Shown: piece after piece, positions 18,416 to 30,556 of the stretch
Position numbering within the stretch: the first letter of the stretch is position 1
How the letters are laid out: every line of letters begins with the position of its first letter
NCBI RefSeq assembly: GCF_019458025.1
Contig: NZ_JAHZUY010000021.1
Coordinates: forward strand, 1 to 48,718
Origin: Caldovatus aquaticus
GTDB taxonomy: Bacteria > Pseudomonadota > Alphaproteobacteria > Acetobacterales > Acetobacteraceae
Reading direction: 5' to 3'
DNA: 48,718 nt
Notes under the pieces: model-generated
Told to the model about the DNA's origin: nothing
The model's database searches: none
What the model saw: only the letters and a program-made list of their open reading frames with translations
Position numbers and translations under genes: made by a program

Positions 18416-18992
18416 ATAGGCGTTGCGCTGGCGTGACACAACGGGCGACAACATGCGCCAGGGATCGCCGGGAAAGCCTTGGAAAAGGCCGGGTTCGCCC
18501 GGTCGGCCGGAAACGTCCCGCACCCGCCCGAGACGTCCTCTTGGCGGACACCCTCTCCGCCACTCCCCTGCCTCCCCGTTCGGGCCGCACGGGGCGCGGA
18601 AGGGCGCCGTCGCGGACTCGCCCGTGAGACGACGATCGCGGGAGCGGCGATCGCAGCGGCGCATCCCCGCCGCGCCGCGCCTGCGGCCGGCGCTCGCGGC
18701 CCCGGCCGGGCAGGGCGAGCGTGCGTGCAACAGGGCGCGCGCCGGCGGCAGACGCCACCCTAGGGCGGATCGCGGCGGGCAGGAAACAGCCGGGGCGCGC
18801 GCCTGTTCGCCGCACCGTCAGCCGGAGCCGTCGCCGCGCAGCGCCGAGCGGAAACGGCTCCTACGGGTTTGCCCGGGTGGCCTTGTCGCAGCCGGGCGGC
18901 TAGCATCCGCCGCCCTGCCCCCGGCCGGGCGCCCTCGGGCACGGCGCGCCCGGCACCGGCCCGGCCTCAGACCTCCGTTCCAGGGATCCCCC
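18416..18992. other. About 580-bp gap before ilvD, no gene recognised
   Basis: No frame resembles a protein. The region should hold the ilvD promoter; TAGCAT at 18901-18906 could be a -10 element but no -35 at proper distance was found. Confidence 0.45.
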
Positions 18993-20849
18993 ATGCCCAG
19001 CTACCGCTCGCGCACCACCACCCACGGCCGCAACATGGCGGGCGCCCGCGGCCTCTGGCGCGCCACCGGCATGAAGGACGCCGACTTCGGCAAGCCGATC
19101 ATCGCCGTGGTCAACAGCTTCACCCAGTTCGTCCCCGGCCACGTCCACCTCCGCGACCTCGGCCGGCTGGTCGCGCGCGAGATCGAGGCCGCGGGCGGCG
19201 TGGCCAGGGAGTTCAACACGATCGCCGTGGACGACGGCATCGCCATGGGCCACGACGGCATGCTCTACAGCCTGCCCTCGCGCGAGCTGATCGCCGACAG
19301 CGTGGAGTACATGGTCAACGCGCACTGCGCCGACGCCATGGTCTGCATCTCCAACTGCGACAAGATCACGCCGGGGATGCTGATGGCCGCCCTCCGCCTC
19401 AACATCCCGGCGATCTTCGTCTCCGGCGGGCCGATGGAGGCCGGCAAGGTGGTGCACCGCGGGCAGCGGCGCGCGGTGGACCTGATCGACGCCATGGTCG
19501 CCGCCGCCGACGCCACGGTGACGGACGCCGAGGTGCAGGCGATCGAGCGCGCGGCCTGCCCGACCTGCGGGTCCTGCTCCGGCATGTTCACCGCCAACTC
19601 GATGAACTGCCTGACCGAGGCGCTGGGCCTCGCGCTGCCCGGCAACGGCACCCTGGTCGCCACCCACGCCGACCGCCGCCGGCTGTTCGTCGAGGCCGGG
19701 CGCCGCATCGTCGAGATCACCCGCGCCTACTACGAGACCGACGACGCCTCCGTGCTGCCGCGCAGCATCGCCACCTTCGCCGCGTTCGAGAATGCGATGA
19801 CGCTCGACATCGCCATGGGCGGCTCGACCAACACCGTGCTGCACCTGCTGGCCGCCGCGCACGAGGCCGGCGTGGACTTCACCATGCGCGACATCGACCG
19901 CCTGTCGCGCCGGGTGCCGGTGCTGTGCAAGGTGGCGCCCTCGGTCGCCGACGTGCACGTCGAGGACGTGCACCGCGCCGGCGGCATCATGGGCATCCTG
20001 GGCGAGCTCGACCGCGCCGGGCTGCTCGACACCTCGGTCGGCCGGGTGGACGCCCCGACCCTGGCCGAGGCGCTCGAGCGCTGGGACGTTCGGCGCACCG
20101 CGGACGAGGCGGTGCGCGTCTTCTACCGCGCCGCGCCGGGCGGCGTGCCGACCACCGAGGCGTTCAGCCAGAGCGCGCGCTGGGACGCGCTCGACCTCGA
20201 CCGCGCGCGCGGCGCGATCCGCGACGTGGCGCACGCCTTCTCGGCCGACGGCGGGCTCGCCGTGCTCTACGGCAACCTCGCCGAGGACGGCTGCATCGTG
20301 AAGACCGCGGGGGTGGACGAGAGCATCCTCCGCTTCGCCGGCCCGGCGCGGATCTTCGAGAGCCAGGAGGCGGCGGTGGCGGGCATCCTCGGCGGCGCGG
20401 TCCGGCCCGGCGACGTGGTGATCGTGCGCTACGAGGGACCGCGCGGCGGGCCGGGGATGCAGGAGATGCTCTATCCGACCAGCTATCTGAAGTCGAAGGG
20501 CCTCGGGAAGCTCTGCGCCCTGGTGACGGACGGGCGCTTCTCCGGCGGCTCCTCGGGGCTCTCGATCGGCCACGTCTCGCCCGAGGCGGCGGAGGGCGGG
20601 CTGATCGGACTGGTCGAGGACGGCGACCGGATCGAGATCGACATCCCCGCCCGGCGCATCCACCTCGCGGTGCCGGAGGCGGAAATCGCCCGCCGCCGCG
20701 CGGCGATGGAGGCCAGGGGGGAGGCCGCCTGGCAGCCGGCCGCGCCGCGCCCGCGCCAGGTCTCGGCGGCGCTGCGCGCCTACGCGGCGATGGCCACCAG
20801 CGCGGCGCGCGGCGCGGTGCGCGACGTCGCGGCGCTGCGCCGGCGCTGA
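18993..20849 (+). CDS. ilvD: Dihydroxy-acid dehydratase
   Basis: Fe-S enzyme of branched-chain amino acid synthesis, converting 2,3-dihydroxy-isovalerate and -methylvalerate to the 2-oxo acids; 618 aa, full length. Starts [20 protein letters not shown]. Conserved cysteines are in [11 protein letters not shown] and [16 protein letters not shown]; other signatures are [32 protein letters not shown], and the C-terminal catalytic serine region [20 protein letters not shown]. It supplies precursor for the leucine pathway, whose leuC, leuD and leuB are encoded at 23-26 kb. Monocistronic in this window; convergent with the next gene across a hairpin. Confidence 0.97.
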   Translation: MPSYRSRTTTHGRNMAGARGLWRATGMKDADFGKPIIAVVNSFTQFVPGHVHLRDLGRLVAREIEAAGGVAREFNTIAVDDGIAMGHDGMLYSLPSRELIADSVEYMVNAHCADAMVCISNCDKITPGMLMAALRLNIPAIFVSGGPMEAGKVVHRGQRRAVDLIDAMVAAADATVTDAEVQAIERAACPTCGSCSGMFTANSMNCLTEALGLALPGNGTLVATHADRRRLFVEAGRRIVEITRAYYETDDASVLPRSIATFAAFENAMTLDIAMGGSTNTVLHLLAAAHEAGVDFTMRDIDRLSRRVPVLCKVAPSVADVHVEDVHRAGGIMGILGELDRAGLLDTSVGRVDAPTLAEALERWDVRRTADEAVRVFYRAAPGGVPTTEAFSQSARWDALDLDRARGAIRDVAHAFSADGGLAVLYGNLAEDGCIVKTAGVDESILRFAGPARIFESQEAAVAGILGGAVRPGDVVIVRYEGPRGGPGMQEMLYPTSYLKSKGLGKLCALVTDGRFSGGSSGLSIGHVSPEAAEGGLIGLVEDGDRIEIDIPARRIHLAVPEAEIARRRAAMEARGEAAWQPAAPRPRQVSAALRAYAAMATSAARGAVRDVAALRRR

Positions 20850-20865
20850 CCGCACCGGCACGGCG

Positions 20866-20881
20866 GGCCGCGCGGGCGGCC
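20866..20881. terminator. Shared hairpin between ilvD and the PLP-enzyme gene
   Basis: GGCCGC-GCGG-GCGGCC is a perfect 6-bp GC stem in the 31-bp gap between two convergent genes. It could work in both directions, but lacks a T-run. Confidence 0.4.
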
Positions 20882-21897
20882 TACGGCGAATCGGCGGGCA
20901 GGCCGAAGGCGTCCGGATAGCCGAAGAGGCCCACCGCGCCGCCGGTGTGGAGAAAGACCACGTTCTCCTCCGGCCGGAAGTAGCCCTTGCCGATCAGGTC
21001 GATCAGGCCGGCCATCGCCTTCCCCGTATAGACGGGGTCGAGGAGGATGCCCTCCTTCTCCGCCACCAGCTTCACGGCTTCCACCATGGCCTCGGTCGGG
21101 ATGCCGTAGCCCTGGCCGACATAGTCGCAATTCGCCCGGACATGCTCGGCGCGCACCGTGCCGGCGGGCAGGCCGAGATGCTCGGCGGTGCGCTGCGCCA
21201 GCGCCAGCACGTTGGCCTCCTGCCGCTCGCGCGGCGCGCGTACGCCGATGCCGAGCACGGGGATGCCGCTGTTCAGCGCGACCAGGCCCGCGACCAGCCC
21301 GGCCTGGGTGCCGGCGCTGCCGGTGGCGTGGACCACGTGGTCGATCCGCAGGTCCATGGCGGCGGCCTGGGCCACGAGTTCGAGCGCCGCGCCGACATAG
21401 CCGAGGGCGCCGACGGGGTTGGAGCCGCCGCCGGGGATGACGTAGGGGCGCCTGCCGGCCCTGCGCAGCTCCTCGGCCAGCGCCTCCATCTCCGCCTGCA
21501 TGTCCGCACCACCCGGGCGGCGCGAGACGACGGCGCCGTGCAGCTTGTCCAGCAGGACATTGCCGGAGCGGGTGTAGGCGGGATCGGTGTAGCCGGTCCG
21601 GTCCTCGAGCAGGATGTGGCAGGCGAAGCCCAGCTTCGCCGCGGCGGCCGCGGTCTGGCGGGCGTGGTTGGACTGGGTGGCGCCCTGGGTGATGACCGTG
21701 TCGGCGCCCTGCGCGCGCGCCTCGGCCATCAGGTATTCCAGCTTGCGGGTCTTATTGCCGCCGGTGGACAGCCCCGTGCAGTCGTCCCGCTTGATCCAGA
21801 GCCTGGGGCCGCCGAGGTGCTTCGAAAGGGTCTCCAGGGGCTCCAGCGGCGTCGGGAGGTGGCCCAGGCGGATGCGGGGAAAGCGCGCGAGATTCAT
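20881..21897 (-). CDS. D-cysteine desulfhydrase / L-cysteate sulfo-lyase-like PLP enzyme
   Basis: 338-aa fold-type II pyridoxal-phosphate enzyme of the ACC deaminase/D-cysteine desulfhydrase family. The PLP lysine is in [19 protein letters not shown]. The substrate-binding [16 protein letters not shown] and the glycine loop [16 protein letters not shown] are present, and it ends [19 protein letters not shown]. The N-terminus ([19 protein letters not shown]) is also very close to the cysteate lyase CuyA of marine alphaproteobacteria, so D-cysteine or L-cysteate may be the substrate; the sequence alone does not decide. Releasing H2S or sulfite with pyruvate and ammonia is the expected chemistry. 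The ATG at 21897 is preceded by a direct repeat of TCACGGA. Confidence 0.88.
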   Translation of the reverse strand: MNLARFPRIRLGHLPTPLEPLETLSKHLGGPRLWIKRDDCTGLSTGGNKTRKLEYLMAEARAQGADTVITQGATQSNHARQTAAAAAKLGFACHILLEDRTGYTDPAYTRSGNVLLDKLHGAVVSRRPGGADMQAEMEALAEELRRAGRRPYVIPGGGSNPVGALGYVGAALELVAQAAAMDLRIDHVVHATGSAGTQAGLVAGLVALNSGIPVLGIGVRAPRERQEANVLALAQRTAEHLGLPAGTVRAEHVRANCDYVGQGYGIPTEAMVEAVKLVAEKEGILLDPVYTGKAMAGLIDLIGKGYFRPEENVVFLHTGGAVGLFGYPDAFGLPADSP

Positions 21898-22130
21898 CGT
21901 CCGTGATCTTCCGTGACCTTGCGGGGACAGCGGGCGGTGGTTGCCATGGTGCGCTCGAACCGGCCGGAGCGGAAGCCGTCCACGATCGCAAGCGAAGTCC
22001 CGGGCGCGGCGCGGCGGTCCGACGGCGGGCTGCGGCGCCGTGCGCTGTCGCTTTTCGGCAGCCCCGCCCGGGCCGGCAGCGCGCCGCGGCCCTGGCGCGG
22101 GCGCCGGCGGCACCTGGGCCCGGCTGCCGC

Positions 22131-22496
22131 CTATCCCGCCCCCGGCGCCTGCCGCCTTGCCCGGACGGCCGGCCACAGCGCGGCGGCCAGGCATGCCGCC
22201 CCGACGCCGGCGAGGCTGCCCGCGGCGCCGGCCAGCCAGTCGGCAAGGGCGGGATGCCGGCCGGGCGAAAGGCCCTGCAGGAGCTCCAGCACCGCCGCGT
22301 AGGCGACCAGGGCGATGGCGATCCGCACCGGCCCGCGGTAGGCGAGGCCGAGGAGCAGGGCCGTGCCGGCATAGGCCGTCGCGTGCTCGATGTCCCCTCC
22401 GGCGCCGGTGCGGACCATCTCCTCGGCCGGCAGCAGGGACAGCAGCGCCAGGAGCGCGACACAGGCCCATCCGGCGGCACGGATCGCGTGCCTCAC
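22131..22496 (-). CDS. VanZ-like small membrane protein
   Basis: 121 aa with about four hydrophobic segments. The VanZ-type pattern is seen: [20 protein letters not shown] (the D-K/I-x-x-H region after helix 1), [13 protein letters not shown], then [20 protein letters not shown] (the E-x-x-Q-x-x-x-x-G-R-x-x-x-x-x-D motif). VanZ proteins are small inner-membrane proteins of unclear activity; in some bacteria they confer low-level teicoplanin resistance, which should not be assumed here. It is not clearly co-transcribed with its neighbours (233 bp to the PLP-enzyme start). Confidence 0.78.
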   Translation of the reverse strand: MRHAIRAAGWACVALLALLSLLPAEEMVRTGAGGDIEHATAYAGTALLLGLAYRGPVRIAIALVAYAAVLELLQGLSPGRHPALADWLAGAAGSLAGVGAACLAAALWPAVRARRQAPGAG

Positions 22497-22797
22497 CGCC
22501 TCCGCTCCTTCCCGCTCCTTCCCGCCCGCGCGCGGTTTCGCTCCGGCGCTCGCCGCCCCGCGCGCCGAGCGACGCTGGCATGCCGGCCGCCGCCTGCCCA
22601 GAATTATCGCGACAGGGTCCCGTCGCGGCGCGCGCGGTCCGGGCGAAGGGGCGGGGCGTGACCGCGGCCGATTCCCGGAACAGGACGCCGCCGCCGCGCC
22701 TGCCGCGAACGGCCTGCCCGGCGCGGCGCCGCGGCACTCCGCGCCCTTCCGCGGCTGCGGAGCGCGAACGCCCTCGTTCGACTGCGGCTGCGGAAAC
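22497..22797. other. 301-bp gap, no feature recognised
   Basis: Between the VanZ-like gene and the tRNA. GC-rich; no repeat of the tRNA 3' end that would mark an integration site was seen here. Confidence 0.5.
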
Positions 22798-22874
22798 TGG
22801 CGCGCCCGAGAGGATTCGAACCCCTAACCCTCAGATCCGTAGTCTGATGCTCTATCCAGTTGAGCTACGGGCGC
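22798..22874 (-). tRNA. tRNA-Arg (anticodon ACG)
   Basis: 77 nt including an encoded CCA (22798-22800). The acceptor stem GCGCCCG (5') pairs perfectly with CGGGCGC (3'), followed by discriminator G. D-arm TAGCTCAACTGGATAGAGCA, anticodon stem TCAGA/TCTGA with loop CTACGGA (anticodon ACG), and T-arm containing GGTTCGAATCC are all intact. The A34 would be modified to inosine by TadA. It lies downstream of leuB on the same strand. Confidence 0.97.
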
Positions 22875-22919
22875 CCCGCGGCCGGCATCGCTGCCGGCGT
22901 CGAGCGGGCGGGGAGATAG

Positions 22920-22938
22920 CGGAGCCGACCGCGCTCCG
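22920..22938 (-). terminator. Candidate hairpin after leuB
   Basis: CGGAGC-CGACCGC-GCTCCG, a 6-bp stem with 7-nt loop, 28 bp after the leuB stop. A second dyad GCCGGC-ATCGCT-GCCGGC follows at 22881-22898, before the tRNA. No T-run. Confidence 0.35.
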
Positions 22939-22965
22939 CAACCCCCGTCGCCGTCCGCGGCCGCC

Positions 22966-24078
22966 TCAGGCGGCAAGCTTGTCGAGCTCGCGCACCACCG
23001 CCTCGCCCATCACCGAGGTGCCGACGCGCGCCATCCCCGGTTGCATGATGTCGGCGGTGCGCAGGCCCCCGGCGAGCACCCGCTCCACCGCGCGCTCGAT
23101 CAGCCGGGCCTCCTCCTCCATGCCGAACGACCAGCGCAGCAGCATCGCGAAGGAGAGGATCTGCGCGCAGGGGTTGGCGATGCCCTTGCCGGCGATGTCG
23201 GGCGCCGAGCCGTGCACCGGCTCGTAGAGCGCATGGCGCCGGCCCGAGGAATCCGGTGCGCCGAGGGTCGCCGAGGGCAGCATGCCGAGCGAGCCGGTCA
23301 GCGCCGCGGCGAGGTCGGAGAGCAGGTCGCCGAACAGGTTGGAGGCGACGATCACGTCGAACTGCTTCGGCCGCGAGGCGATCTGCATCGCGCAGTTGTC
23401 GGCGTACATGTGGGTCAGCTCGACGTCGGGGAACTCGCTCCGCCCGACCTCGCCGACCACGGCGCGCCAGAGGCGGCCCGACTGCATCACGTTCGCCTTG
23501 TCCACCGAGCAGAGCCGGCCGCGCCGCTTGCGCGCCAGCTCGAAGGCGACGCGGGCGACGCGGGCGATCTCGTCCTCGGTGTAGACCTCGGTGTCCACGC
23601 CGCGCCGCCGGCCGTCGGGCAGGGTCTCGATGCCGCGCGGCTCGCCGAAGTAGATGCCGCCCGTGCTCTCGCGCACGATCATGAGGTCGAGGCCCTGGAC
23701 CAGCTCCTTCTTGAGCGAGGAGGCGTCGGCGAGCGCGTCGAGCACGATCGCCGGGCGCAGGTTGGCGAACAGGCCGAGCTCCTTGCGCAGCCGGAGGATG
23801 CCGAGCTCGGGGCGCTTCTCGAACGGCAGCCCGTCCCATTTCGGTCCGCCGACGCTGCCGAACAGCACGGCGTCGGCGGCCTTGGCCCTGGTGATCGTGG
23901 CCTCCGAGATCGGCGCGCCCTCGATGTCGATCGCGGCGCCGCCGACCAGGCCCTCCTCCAGGTCGAAGCTGACCTTGCGGCGGCGGTCGAGCCAGTCGAT
24001 GACGCGCAGCACCTCGCGCATCACCTCGGGCCCGATGCCGTCGCCGGGCAGGACCAGGAGCTTCTTGTTGGCGGCCAT
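22966..24078 (-). CDS. leuB: 3-isopropylmalate dehydrogenase
   Basis: NAD-dependent oxidative decarboxylation of 3-isopropylmalate in leucine synthesis; 370 aa, full length. Key phrases: [14 protein letters not shown] at the start, [52 protein letters not shown] (substrate-binding Arg and Tyr region), [15 protein letters not shown] (catalytic Lys), and [20 protein letters not shown] (NAD loop). Last of the leuC-leuD-leuB run, 32 bp after leuD. Confidence 0.97.
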   Translation of the reverse strand: MAANKKLLVLPGDGIGPEVMREVLRVIDWLDRRRKVSFDLEEGLVGGAAIDIEGAPISEATITRAKAADAVLFGSVGGPKWDGLPFEKRPELGILRLRKELGLFANLRPAIVLDALADASSLKKELVQGLDLMIVRESTGGIYFGEPRGIETLPDGRRRGVDTEVYTEDEIARVARVAFELARKRRGRLCSVDKANVMQSGRLWRAVVGEVGRSEFPDVELTHMYADNCAMQIASRPKQFDVIVASNLFGDLLSDLAAALTGSLGMLPSATLGAPDSSGRRHALYEPVHGSAPDIAGKGIANPCAQILSFAMLLRWSFGMEEEARLIERAVERVLAGGLRTADIMQPGMARVGTSVMGEAVVRELDKLAA

Positions 24079-24110
24079 CGCGCTCCCCTCGGGACGTTCG
24101 CTGGTTCGGG

Positions 24111-24722
24111 TCAGGCGTAGAGCCAGGGCTGCTGCGCGCGCTGGCGCGCCTCGAAGGCGTCGATCGCCGCCGCGTGCTGCAGCGTCTGGCCGATGTCGTC
24201 GAGGCCGTTGAGCAGCAGGTGGCGGCGCAGCGGGTCCACCTCGAACGGGATCTCCTCGCCGTTCGGCCGCACCACCACCTGGCGCTCGAGGTCCACGGTG
24301 AGGCGGGCGTTGCCGCCCATCCGCGCGTCCTCCATCAGCTTCTCGCACACCTCGCGCGGCAGCCGCACCGGCAGGATGCCGTTCTTGAAGCAGTTGTTGT
24401 GGAAGATGTCGGCGAAGGAGGGCGCGATGACGCAGCGGATGCCGAAGTCGAGCAGCGCCCAGGGCGCGTGCTCGCGGCTCGAGCCGCAACCGAAATTCTC
24501 GAAGGCGATCAGGATCTCGGCCCGCCGGTAGGGCTCCTGGTTGAGGACGAAGTCGGGGTTCTCCGACCCGTCCTCGCGGTAGCGGAAATTGGCGAACAGG
24601 TGCCGCCCGAAGCCCTGGCGCGTGATCGCCTTGAGGAAGCGGGCCGGGATGATCTGGTCGGTGTCCACGTTCGCCCGCGGCAGCGGCGCGGCGATCCCCG
24701 TGAGCTTGGTGAAGGGCTGCAT
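24111..24722 (-). CDS. leuD: 3-isopropylmalate dehydratase small subunit
   Basis: 203-aa swivelling subunit of isopropylmalate isomerase, partner of LeuC. Signature [20 protein letters not shown] near the N-terminus and [20 protein letters not shown] in the middle, then [17 protein letters not shown]. The ATG shares one base with the leuC stop (TGATG), so the two subunits are translationally coupled, as expected for a 1:1 complex. Confidence 0.97.
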   Translation of the reverse strand: MQPFTKLTGIAAPLPRANVDTDQIIPARFLKAITRQGFGRHLFANFRYREDGSENPDFVLNQEPYRRAEILIAFENFGCGSSREHAPWALLDFGIRCVIAPSFADIFHNNCFKNGILPVRLPREVCEKLMEDARMGGNARLTVDLERQVVVRPNGEEIPFEVDPLRRHLLLNGLDDIGQTLQHAAAIDAFEARQRAQQPWLYA

Positions 24723-26152
24723 CAGAGCGCCTCCCTCGGCTGGTAGTCGCGCACGTCCACGAAGCGCCCGGCGATCGCCGCCGCCGCCGCCATCGCCGGC
24801 GAGACGAGATGGGTCCGCCCGCCCGGCCCCTGCCGCCCCTCGAAGTTGCGGTTCGAGGTCGAGGCGCAGCGCTGCCCCGGCTTCAGCTTGTCCGGGTTCA
24901 TGCCGAGGCACATCGAGCAGCCGGGCTCGCGCCACTCGAAGCCGGCCTCGCGCAGGATGCGGTCGAGCCCCTCGGCCTCCGCCTGCTTCTTCACCAGGCC
25001 GGAGCCGGGGACGACCATCGCCCGCACGCCCTCGGCCACCTTGCGGCCCCTGGCGATGGCGGCGGCGGCGCGGATGTCCTCGATGCGGCTGTTGGTGCAG
25101 GAGCCGATGAAGACCACGTCCACCTTGAGGTCGGTAAGCCGCTGCCCCGGGGTCAGGCCCATGTAGTCCAGCATGCGGCGCATCTGCGCGCGCTTCGCCT
25201 CGTCCGGCTCGTCCTCCGGGTCCGGCACCGTGCCGGTGATCGGCACCACCGCCTCCGGGTTGGTGCCCCAGGTGATCTGCGGCGCGATCTCGTGCGCGGC
25301 GAGGCGCACCTCCTTGTCGAACCGCGCGCCGGGGTCGGAGGGGAGGGTGCGCCACCAGGCGAGGGCGCGCTCGAGCTGCTCGCCCTTCGGGCCGAAGGGC
25401 GTGCGCCGGATGTATTCGAAGGTGGTCTCGTCCGGGGCGATCATGCCGGCGCGGGCGCCGGCCTCGATGGACATGTTGCACACCGTCATGCGCCCGGCCA
25501 TGTCGAGGGCGCGGATGGCGTCGCCCGCGTACTCGATCACGTGCCCGGTCCCGCCCGCGGTGCCGATCCGGCCGATGATGGCGAGGATGATGTCCTTCGC
25601 CGTGCAGCCGAAGGCGAGGTTGCCCTCGACCAGAACGCGCATGTTCCTGGCCGGCTTCTGCAGCAGCGTCTGGGTCGCCAGCACGTGCTCGACCTCGCTC
25701 GTACCGATGCCGAAGGCGAGCGCGCCGAGGGCGCCGTGCGTCGAGGTGTGGCTGTCGCCGCAGACGATGGTCATGCCGGGCAGCGAGCGGCCGAGCTCGG
25801 GGCCGATGACGTGGACGATGCCCTGGCGCTCGTCGAGCAGCGGGATGTAGGGGACGCCGAATTCGCGCACGTTGCGCTCCAGCGTCTCGACCTGCAGCCG
25901 GCTCTCGGGGTCGGTGATGCCGGTGCGGCGCGACTCGTCGGTGGCGATGTTGTGGTCCACCACCGCGAGCGTCGCCTCGGGGCGGCGCACCTTGCGCCCC
26001 GCCGCGCGCAGGCCGTCGAAGGCCTGCGGCGTCGTCACCTCGTGCGTGAGGTGGAGGTCGATGTAGAGCAGCGCCGTGCCGTCCGGCAGCGTCTCGACGA
26101 CGTGCGCGTCCCAGATCTTGTCGAACAGCGTGCGCGGCTTCCGCTCCGACAT
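24722..26152 (-). CDS. leuC: 3-isopropylmalate dehydratase large subunit
   Basis: 476-aa aconitase-family enzyme that isomerises 2- to 3-isopropylmalate. Begins [18 protein letters not shown]. Histidine/serine signatures include [20 protein letters not shown]. The [4Fe-4S] cysteines are in [18 protein letters not shown] and [13 protein letters not shown]. The ATG at 26152 was chosen over a GTG three codons upstream, with GAGGGG about 9 nt before it. It follows rplS by 20 bp, so leucine genes appear to be read through from the ribosomal/translation run. Confidence 0.97.
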   Translation of the reverse strand: MSERKPRTLFDKIWDAHVVETLPDGTALLYIDLHLTHEVTTPQAFDGLRAAGRKVRRPEATLAVVDHNIATDESRRTGITDPESRLQVETLERNVREFGVPYIPLLDERQGIVHVIGPELGRSLPGMTIVCGDSHTSTHGALGALAFGIGTSEVEHVLATQTLLQKPARNMRVLVEGNLAFGCTAKDIILAIIGRIGTAGGTGHVIEYAGDAIRALDMAGRMTVCNMSIEAGARAGMIAPDETTFEYIRRTPFGPKGEQLERALAWWRTLPSDPGARFDKEVRLAAHEIAPQITWGTNPEAVVPITGTVPDPEDEPDEAKRAQMRRMLDYMGLTPGQRLTDLKVDVVFIGSCTNSRIEDIRAAAAIARGRKVAEGVRAMVVPGSGLVKKQAEAEGLDRILREAGFEWREPGCSMCLGMNPDKLKPGQRCASTSNRNFEGRQGPGGRTHLVSPAMAAAAAIAGRFVDVRDYQPREAL

Positions 26153-26172
26153 CGCACCCACCCCTCGCCCGC

Positions 26173-26595
26173 TCAGTCCTGCTGCCCGGAGGGCTGCTCG
26201 CCCGCCGCGGCGGCGCCCTTGGCGGCGAGCGCGGCGCCGCCCAGGCGCTCCTGGATGCGGGCCGACTTGCCGGTGCGTCCGCGCAGGTAGTAGAGCTTCG
26301 CGCGCCGCACGCGGCCGCGCCGCACCACCTGGATCTCGGCGATGTTCGGGCTGTAGAGCGGGAAGACGCGCTCCACCCCCTCGCCGTAGCTGATCTTGCG
26401 CACGGTGAAGTTGCTGTTCAGGCCGCGGTTGGAGCGGGCGATCACCACGCCCTCGTAGGCCTGGGTGCGGGTGCGCTCGCCCTCGATCACCTTCACCATC
26501 ACGCGCACCGTGTCGCCGGGGCCGAACTCGGGCACCGGGCGGGCGGCGGCGAGGCGGGCCATCTGCTCCGCCTCGAATTGCTGCAGCAGGTTCAT
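26173..26595 (-). CDS. rplS: 50S ribosomal protein L19
   Basis: 140 aa: a 115-residue L19 core ([20 protein letters not shown], then [20 protein letters not shown] and [20 protein letters not shown]) with an Ala/Gly/Gln-rich tail. L19 sits at the 30S-50S interface. Its ATG overlaps the trmD stop by 4 bp. Fourth gene after ffh in the conserved translation run. Confidence 0.98.
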   Translation of the reverse strand: MNLLQQFEAEQMARLAAARPVPEFGPGDTVRVMVKVIEGERTRTQAYEGVVIARSNRGLNSNFTVRKISYGEGVERVFPLYSPNIAEIQVVRRGRVRRAKLYYLRGRTGKSARIQERLGGAALAAKGAAAAGEQPSGQQD

Positions 26596-27371
26596 CGCTC
26601 GTGGTCCTTCCTCGCGTCTCGTTTAGGCGGCTCCGCCCGCCCGTGGCAATCGGGCGCGGCGGTCGCGCCGCCGCCCGCCGCGCGCTTCGCCCACAGGTCG
26701 GGGCGCCGCTCGCGGGTGATCCGTTCCGCCTCCGCCCGCCGCCAGCGCGCGACCTCGGCGTGGTGGCCGGAGAGCAGCACCTCCGGCACGCGCCGGCCCT
26801 GCCATTCCGCCGGGCGGGTGTAGTGCGGGTATTCGAGCAGGCCCGCGGCGTGGCTCTCCTCCTCGGCGCTCGCCGCCTCGCCCATCACCCCCGGCAGCAG
26901 GCGCACGCAGGCATCGAGCAGCGCCAGCGCCGCCGGCTCGCCGCCGGAGAGCACGTAGTCGCCGATCGAGACCTCGCGCATGCCGCGCGCCTCGATCACG
27001 CGCTGGTCCACGCCCTCGTAGCGGCCGCAGAGCAGGATGCAGCCCGGGCCGGCGGCGAGCTCGCGCACCATCGCCTGGTCGAGCAGCGCCCCGCGCGGCG
27101 TCAGGTAGATCAGCGGCCGCGCCGGGTCGCCGCCCGCCAGCGCCGCCGCGACCGCCGCGTCCACCACGTCCGGGCGCAGCACCATCCCCGCGCCGCCGCC
27201 GAAGGGCGCGTCGTCCACGCTGCGGTGGCGGTCGGTGGCGAAGGCGCGGATGTCGATCGCCTCCAGCCGCCAGCGCCCCTCGCGCAGCGCCCTGCCGGCG
27301 AGCGAGAAGCCGAGCGGGCCCGGGAACATCTCCGGGAACAGGGTGAGGACGGAGGCGTGCCAGGCCGTCAT
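26592..27371 (-). CDS. trmD: tRNA (guanine-N1-)-methyltransferase TrmD
   Basis: 259-aa SPOUT (trefoil-knot) methyltransferase making m1G37 in tRNAs. Motifs: [20 protein letters not shown] at the N-terminus, [31 protein letters not shown], and the knot loop [20 protein letters not shown], then [20 protein letters not shown]. The C-terminal end after about residue 230 is low-complexity. Overlaps rplS (4 bp) downstream and rimM (4 bp) upstream. Confidence 0.98.
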   Translation of the reverse strand: MTAWHASVLTLFPEMFPGPLGFSLAGRALREGRWRLEAIDIRAFATDRHRSVDDAPFGGGAGMVLRPDVVDAAVAAALAGGDPARPLIYLTPRGALLDQAMVRELAAGPGCILLCGRYEGVDQRVIEARGMREVSIGDYVLSGGEPAALALLDACVRLLPGVMGEAASAEEESHAAGLLEYPHYTRPAEWQGRRVPEVLLSGHHAEVARWRRAEAERITRERRPDLWAKRAAGGGATAAPDCHGRAEPPKRDARKDHER

Positions 27372-27901
27372 GCCGCGTCCTCCCGCGCCGCCTCCGGCCG
27401 CACCTCGATCTCGGCCGGCGGCGCGACGACGATCCGCCCGGCGGCGAGGTCCACCACCGGCACCGCCGCCCTGGTGAAGGGCACCAGCCGCTCCCGCCCG
27501 TCCGGCCCGCCCGCGATCACCAGGAAGGGACCGGCGCCGTAATCCTCCACCGCGCGCACGCGCCCGAGCGGCTCGCCCGCCTCCGTCACGGCGGGGAGGC
27601 CGACCAGATCGGCGAGGTAGAACTCCTCCGGGTCCTCCGGCGGCGGCAGGCGGTCGCGCTCGACATAGAGGCGGGTGCCGGTGAGGCGCGCCGCCGCGTC
27701 GCGGTCGGCGACCCCCTCGATCTGCGCCAGCCCCTCGCCCTTCAGGGTGAGCACGAAGCGCCGCGTCCCGGTCTCGTCGGTGAGCGGGCCGTAGGCGGCG
27801 ATGGCGGCGGGGTCGGCGGTGAAGCTGCGCAGCCGCACCAGGCCGCGCACGCCGTGCGGCCGGCCGATCTCGCCCACCAGGATGCGCCGCCCGCCCGCCA
27901 T
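27368..27901 (-). CDS. rimM: Ribosome maturation factor RimM
   Basis: 177 aa. N-terminal RimM beta-barrel with [20 protein letters not shown], and the PRC-barrel C-terminal domain with [20 protein letters not shown] and GAGPFLVI. RimM helps assemble the 30S head around S19/S13. Overlaps trmD by 4 bp; 28 bp after rpsP. Confidence 0.96.
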   Translation of the reverse strand: MAGGRRILVGEIGRPHGVRGLVRLRSFTADPAAIAAYGPLTDETGTRRFVLTLKGEGLAQIEGVADRDAAARLTGTRLYVERDRLPPPEDPEEFYLADLVGLPAVTEAGEPLGRVRAVEDYGAGPFLVIAGGPDGRERLVPFTRAAVPVVDLAAGRIVVAPPAEIEVRPEAAREDAA

Positions 27902-27929
27902 CGCCCGTGGCCCGTCCGCCGCGGCGTCC

Positions 27930-28274
27930 TCAGCCGGCCGCGGCCGCCGCCTTCGCCGCCGCCCGCTCCTGCGCCTTCTTCTTCGGCAGGGAGCGCTTCG
28001 GCTGCGGGCGGATCTCCGGCATCGGCGCGAGGCCGGCCTTGCCGAGGAACTTCGCGACGCGCTCCGTCGGCTGCGCGCCCTGGCTCTTCCAGTGCAGGAT
28101 GCGCTCGGCGAAGAGGCGCACGCGCTCCGGATGGTCCGAGGGCAGCATCGGGTTGTAGGTGCCGACCTTCTCGACGAAGCGGCCGTCGCGCGGCGCGCGG
28201 CTGTCGGCCACCACGATGTGGTAGTAGGGGCGCTTCTTCGCGCCGGCGCGGGCGAGGCGGATCTTGAGGCCCAT
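27930..28274 (-). CDS. rpsP: 30S ribosomal protein S16
   Basis: 114 aa: S16 core [20 protein letters not shown], then [20 protein letters not shown] and [20 protein letters not shown], followed by an Ala/Lys-rich tail longer than in E. coli (82 aa) but usual for alphaproteobacteria. Lies 45 bp after ffh. Confidence 0.98.
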   Translation of the reverse strand: MGLKIRLARAGAKKRPYYHIVVADSRAPRDGRFVEKVGTYNPMLPSDHPERVRLFAERILHWKSQGAQPTERVAKFLGKAGLAPMPEIRPQPKRSLPKKKAQERAAAKAAAAAG

Positions 28275-28319
28275 CGGTTTCCTCGGTGCTCCTGGTCCTG
28301 TCGCTGGGAAGGGTCGTGC

Positions 28320-29705
<1,386 letters not shown>

Positions 29706-29840
29706 CGGCGGTCCGTTTGCTCCTGCATCGTTGCGGGCGCCCCAAAGCCGAACGCGCCGCTGCGCGAGCCTTCGCGGAGCGGCGGAGCCCCCCGCCCGGC
29801 GGGGGACTTGAGGGTTCGGGGTCGGCCCGAGAAGGGTGGC

Positions 29841-29869
29841 TTGCTACGCCCTCGGCCGAGGCCGGTCAA
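29841..29869 (-). promoter_or_regulatory. Promoter of the ffh run
   Basis: On the minus strand: TTGACC (29864-29869), 17-bp spacer, TAGCAA (29841-29846). A close match to an alphaproteobacterial housekeeping promoter, giving a leader of about 130 nt. The leader contains a strong C/G hairpin, CCCCCGCC with GGCGGGGG, near 29790-29808 that has no T-run. Confidence 0.6.
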
Positions 29870-30009
29870 GCGCGGGCAGGCCCGGCGCGGCGGCCGCCGC
29901 GCCCGCGCCTCCCGCGGTCCGGCCCGGGCGGCACGGCCCGCCGGCCGGCCGCGGGGCCGCCGCAGACGGGCGCCCGCGGGCGATCCCGCCCGGCCCCCGG
30001 CGCCGGCGC

Positions 30010-30549
30010 CTATTTCGGCGCCAGCACCATCACCATCTGCCGGTTCTCGAGGCGCGGGAACTGCTCGACCTTGATCATGTCGCCGAGGTCGTTGCGGATG
30101 CGCTCCAGCACCTTGGCGCCGAGGTCCTGGTGCGCCATCTCGCGGCCGCGGAAGCGGAGCGTCACCTTGACCTTGTCGCCTTCCTCGAGGAAGGAGCGCA
30201 TCGCCCGCATCTTCACCGCGTAGTCGTGGTCGTCGATGTTCGGGCGGACCTTGATCTCCTTGATCTCGACGACCTTCTGCTTCTTGCGGGCCTCGCTGGC
30301 CTTCTTCTGCTGCTCGTACTTGAACTTGCCGTAGTCCAGGATCTTGACCACGGGCGGGGTGGCGTTGGGGCTGATCTCGACCAGGTCGAGGCCGGCGTCG
30401 TAGGCGCGCTGCAGCGCCTCGCGCGTGCTCACCACCCCGATCATCTGACCGTTCTGGTCGATGAGGCGCACCTGCGGGACGCGGATCTCCTCGTTCACCC
30501 GCGGGCCCTCGCGGGTCGGCATCTGGGCGGGCAAGGGTGCTCTGGCTAT
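30010..30549 (-). CDS. infC: Translation initiation factor IF-3, predicted AUA start
   Basis: 179 aa. N-domain with [20 protein letters not shown] and [19 protein letters not shown]; linker rich in Lys ([20 protein letters not shown]); C-domain with [19 protein letters not shown]. The start was chosen as ATA at 30547-30549: the perfect Shine-Dalgarno GAAGGAG (30557-30563) stands exactly 7 nt before it, and the length then equals that of IF-3 (E. coli 180 aa). The only nearby ATG (30520-30522) is 34 nt from the Shine-Dalgarno. Rare non-AUG starts are a known autoregulatory feature of infC (AUU in E. coli), so AUA here is plausible though not proven. 49 bp after thrS, the classic order. Confidence 0.92.
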   Translation of the reverse strand: MARAPLPAQMPTREGPRVNEEIRVPQVRLIDQNGQMIGVVSTREALQRAYDAGLDLVEISPNATPPVVKILDYGKFKYEQQKKASEARKKQKVVEIKEIKVRPNIDDHDYAVKMRAMRSFLEEGDKVKVTLRFRGREMAHQDLGAKVLERIRNDLGDMIKVEQFPRLENRQMVMVLAPK

Positions 30550-30556
30550 GGGTCGA

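Noticed and set aside
22798-22874. tRNA-Arg as attachment site for the integrase remnant
   Set aside because: The integrase lies over 4 kb away with intact core genes between, and I found no second copy of the tRNA 3' end.
29785-29810. C/G hairpin in the ffh leader as an intrinsic terminator
   Set aside because: It lies between a good promoter and ffh, without a T-run; it is more likely just leader structure.
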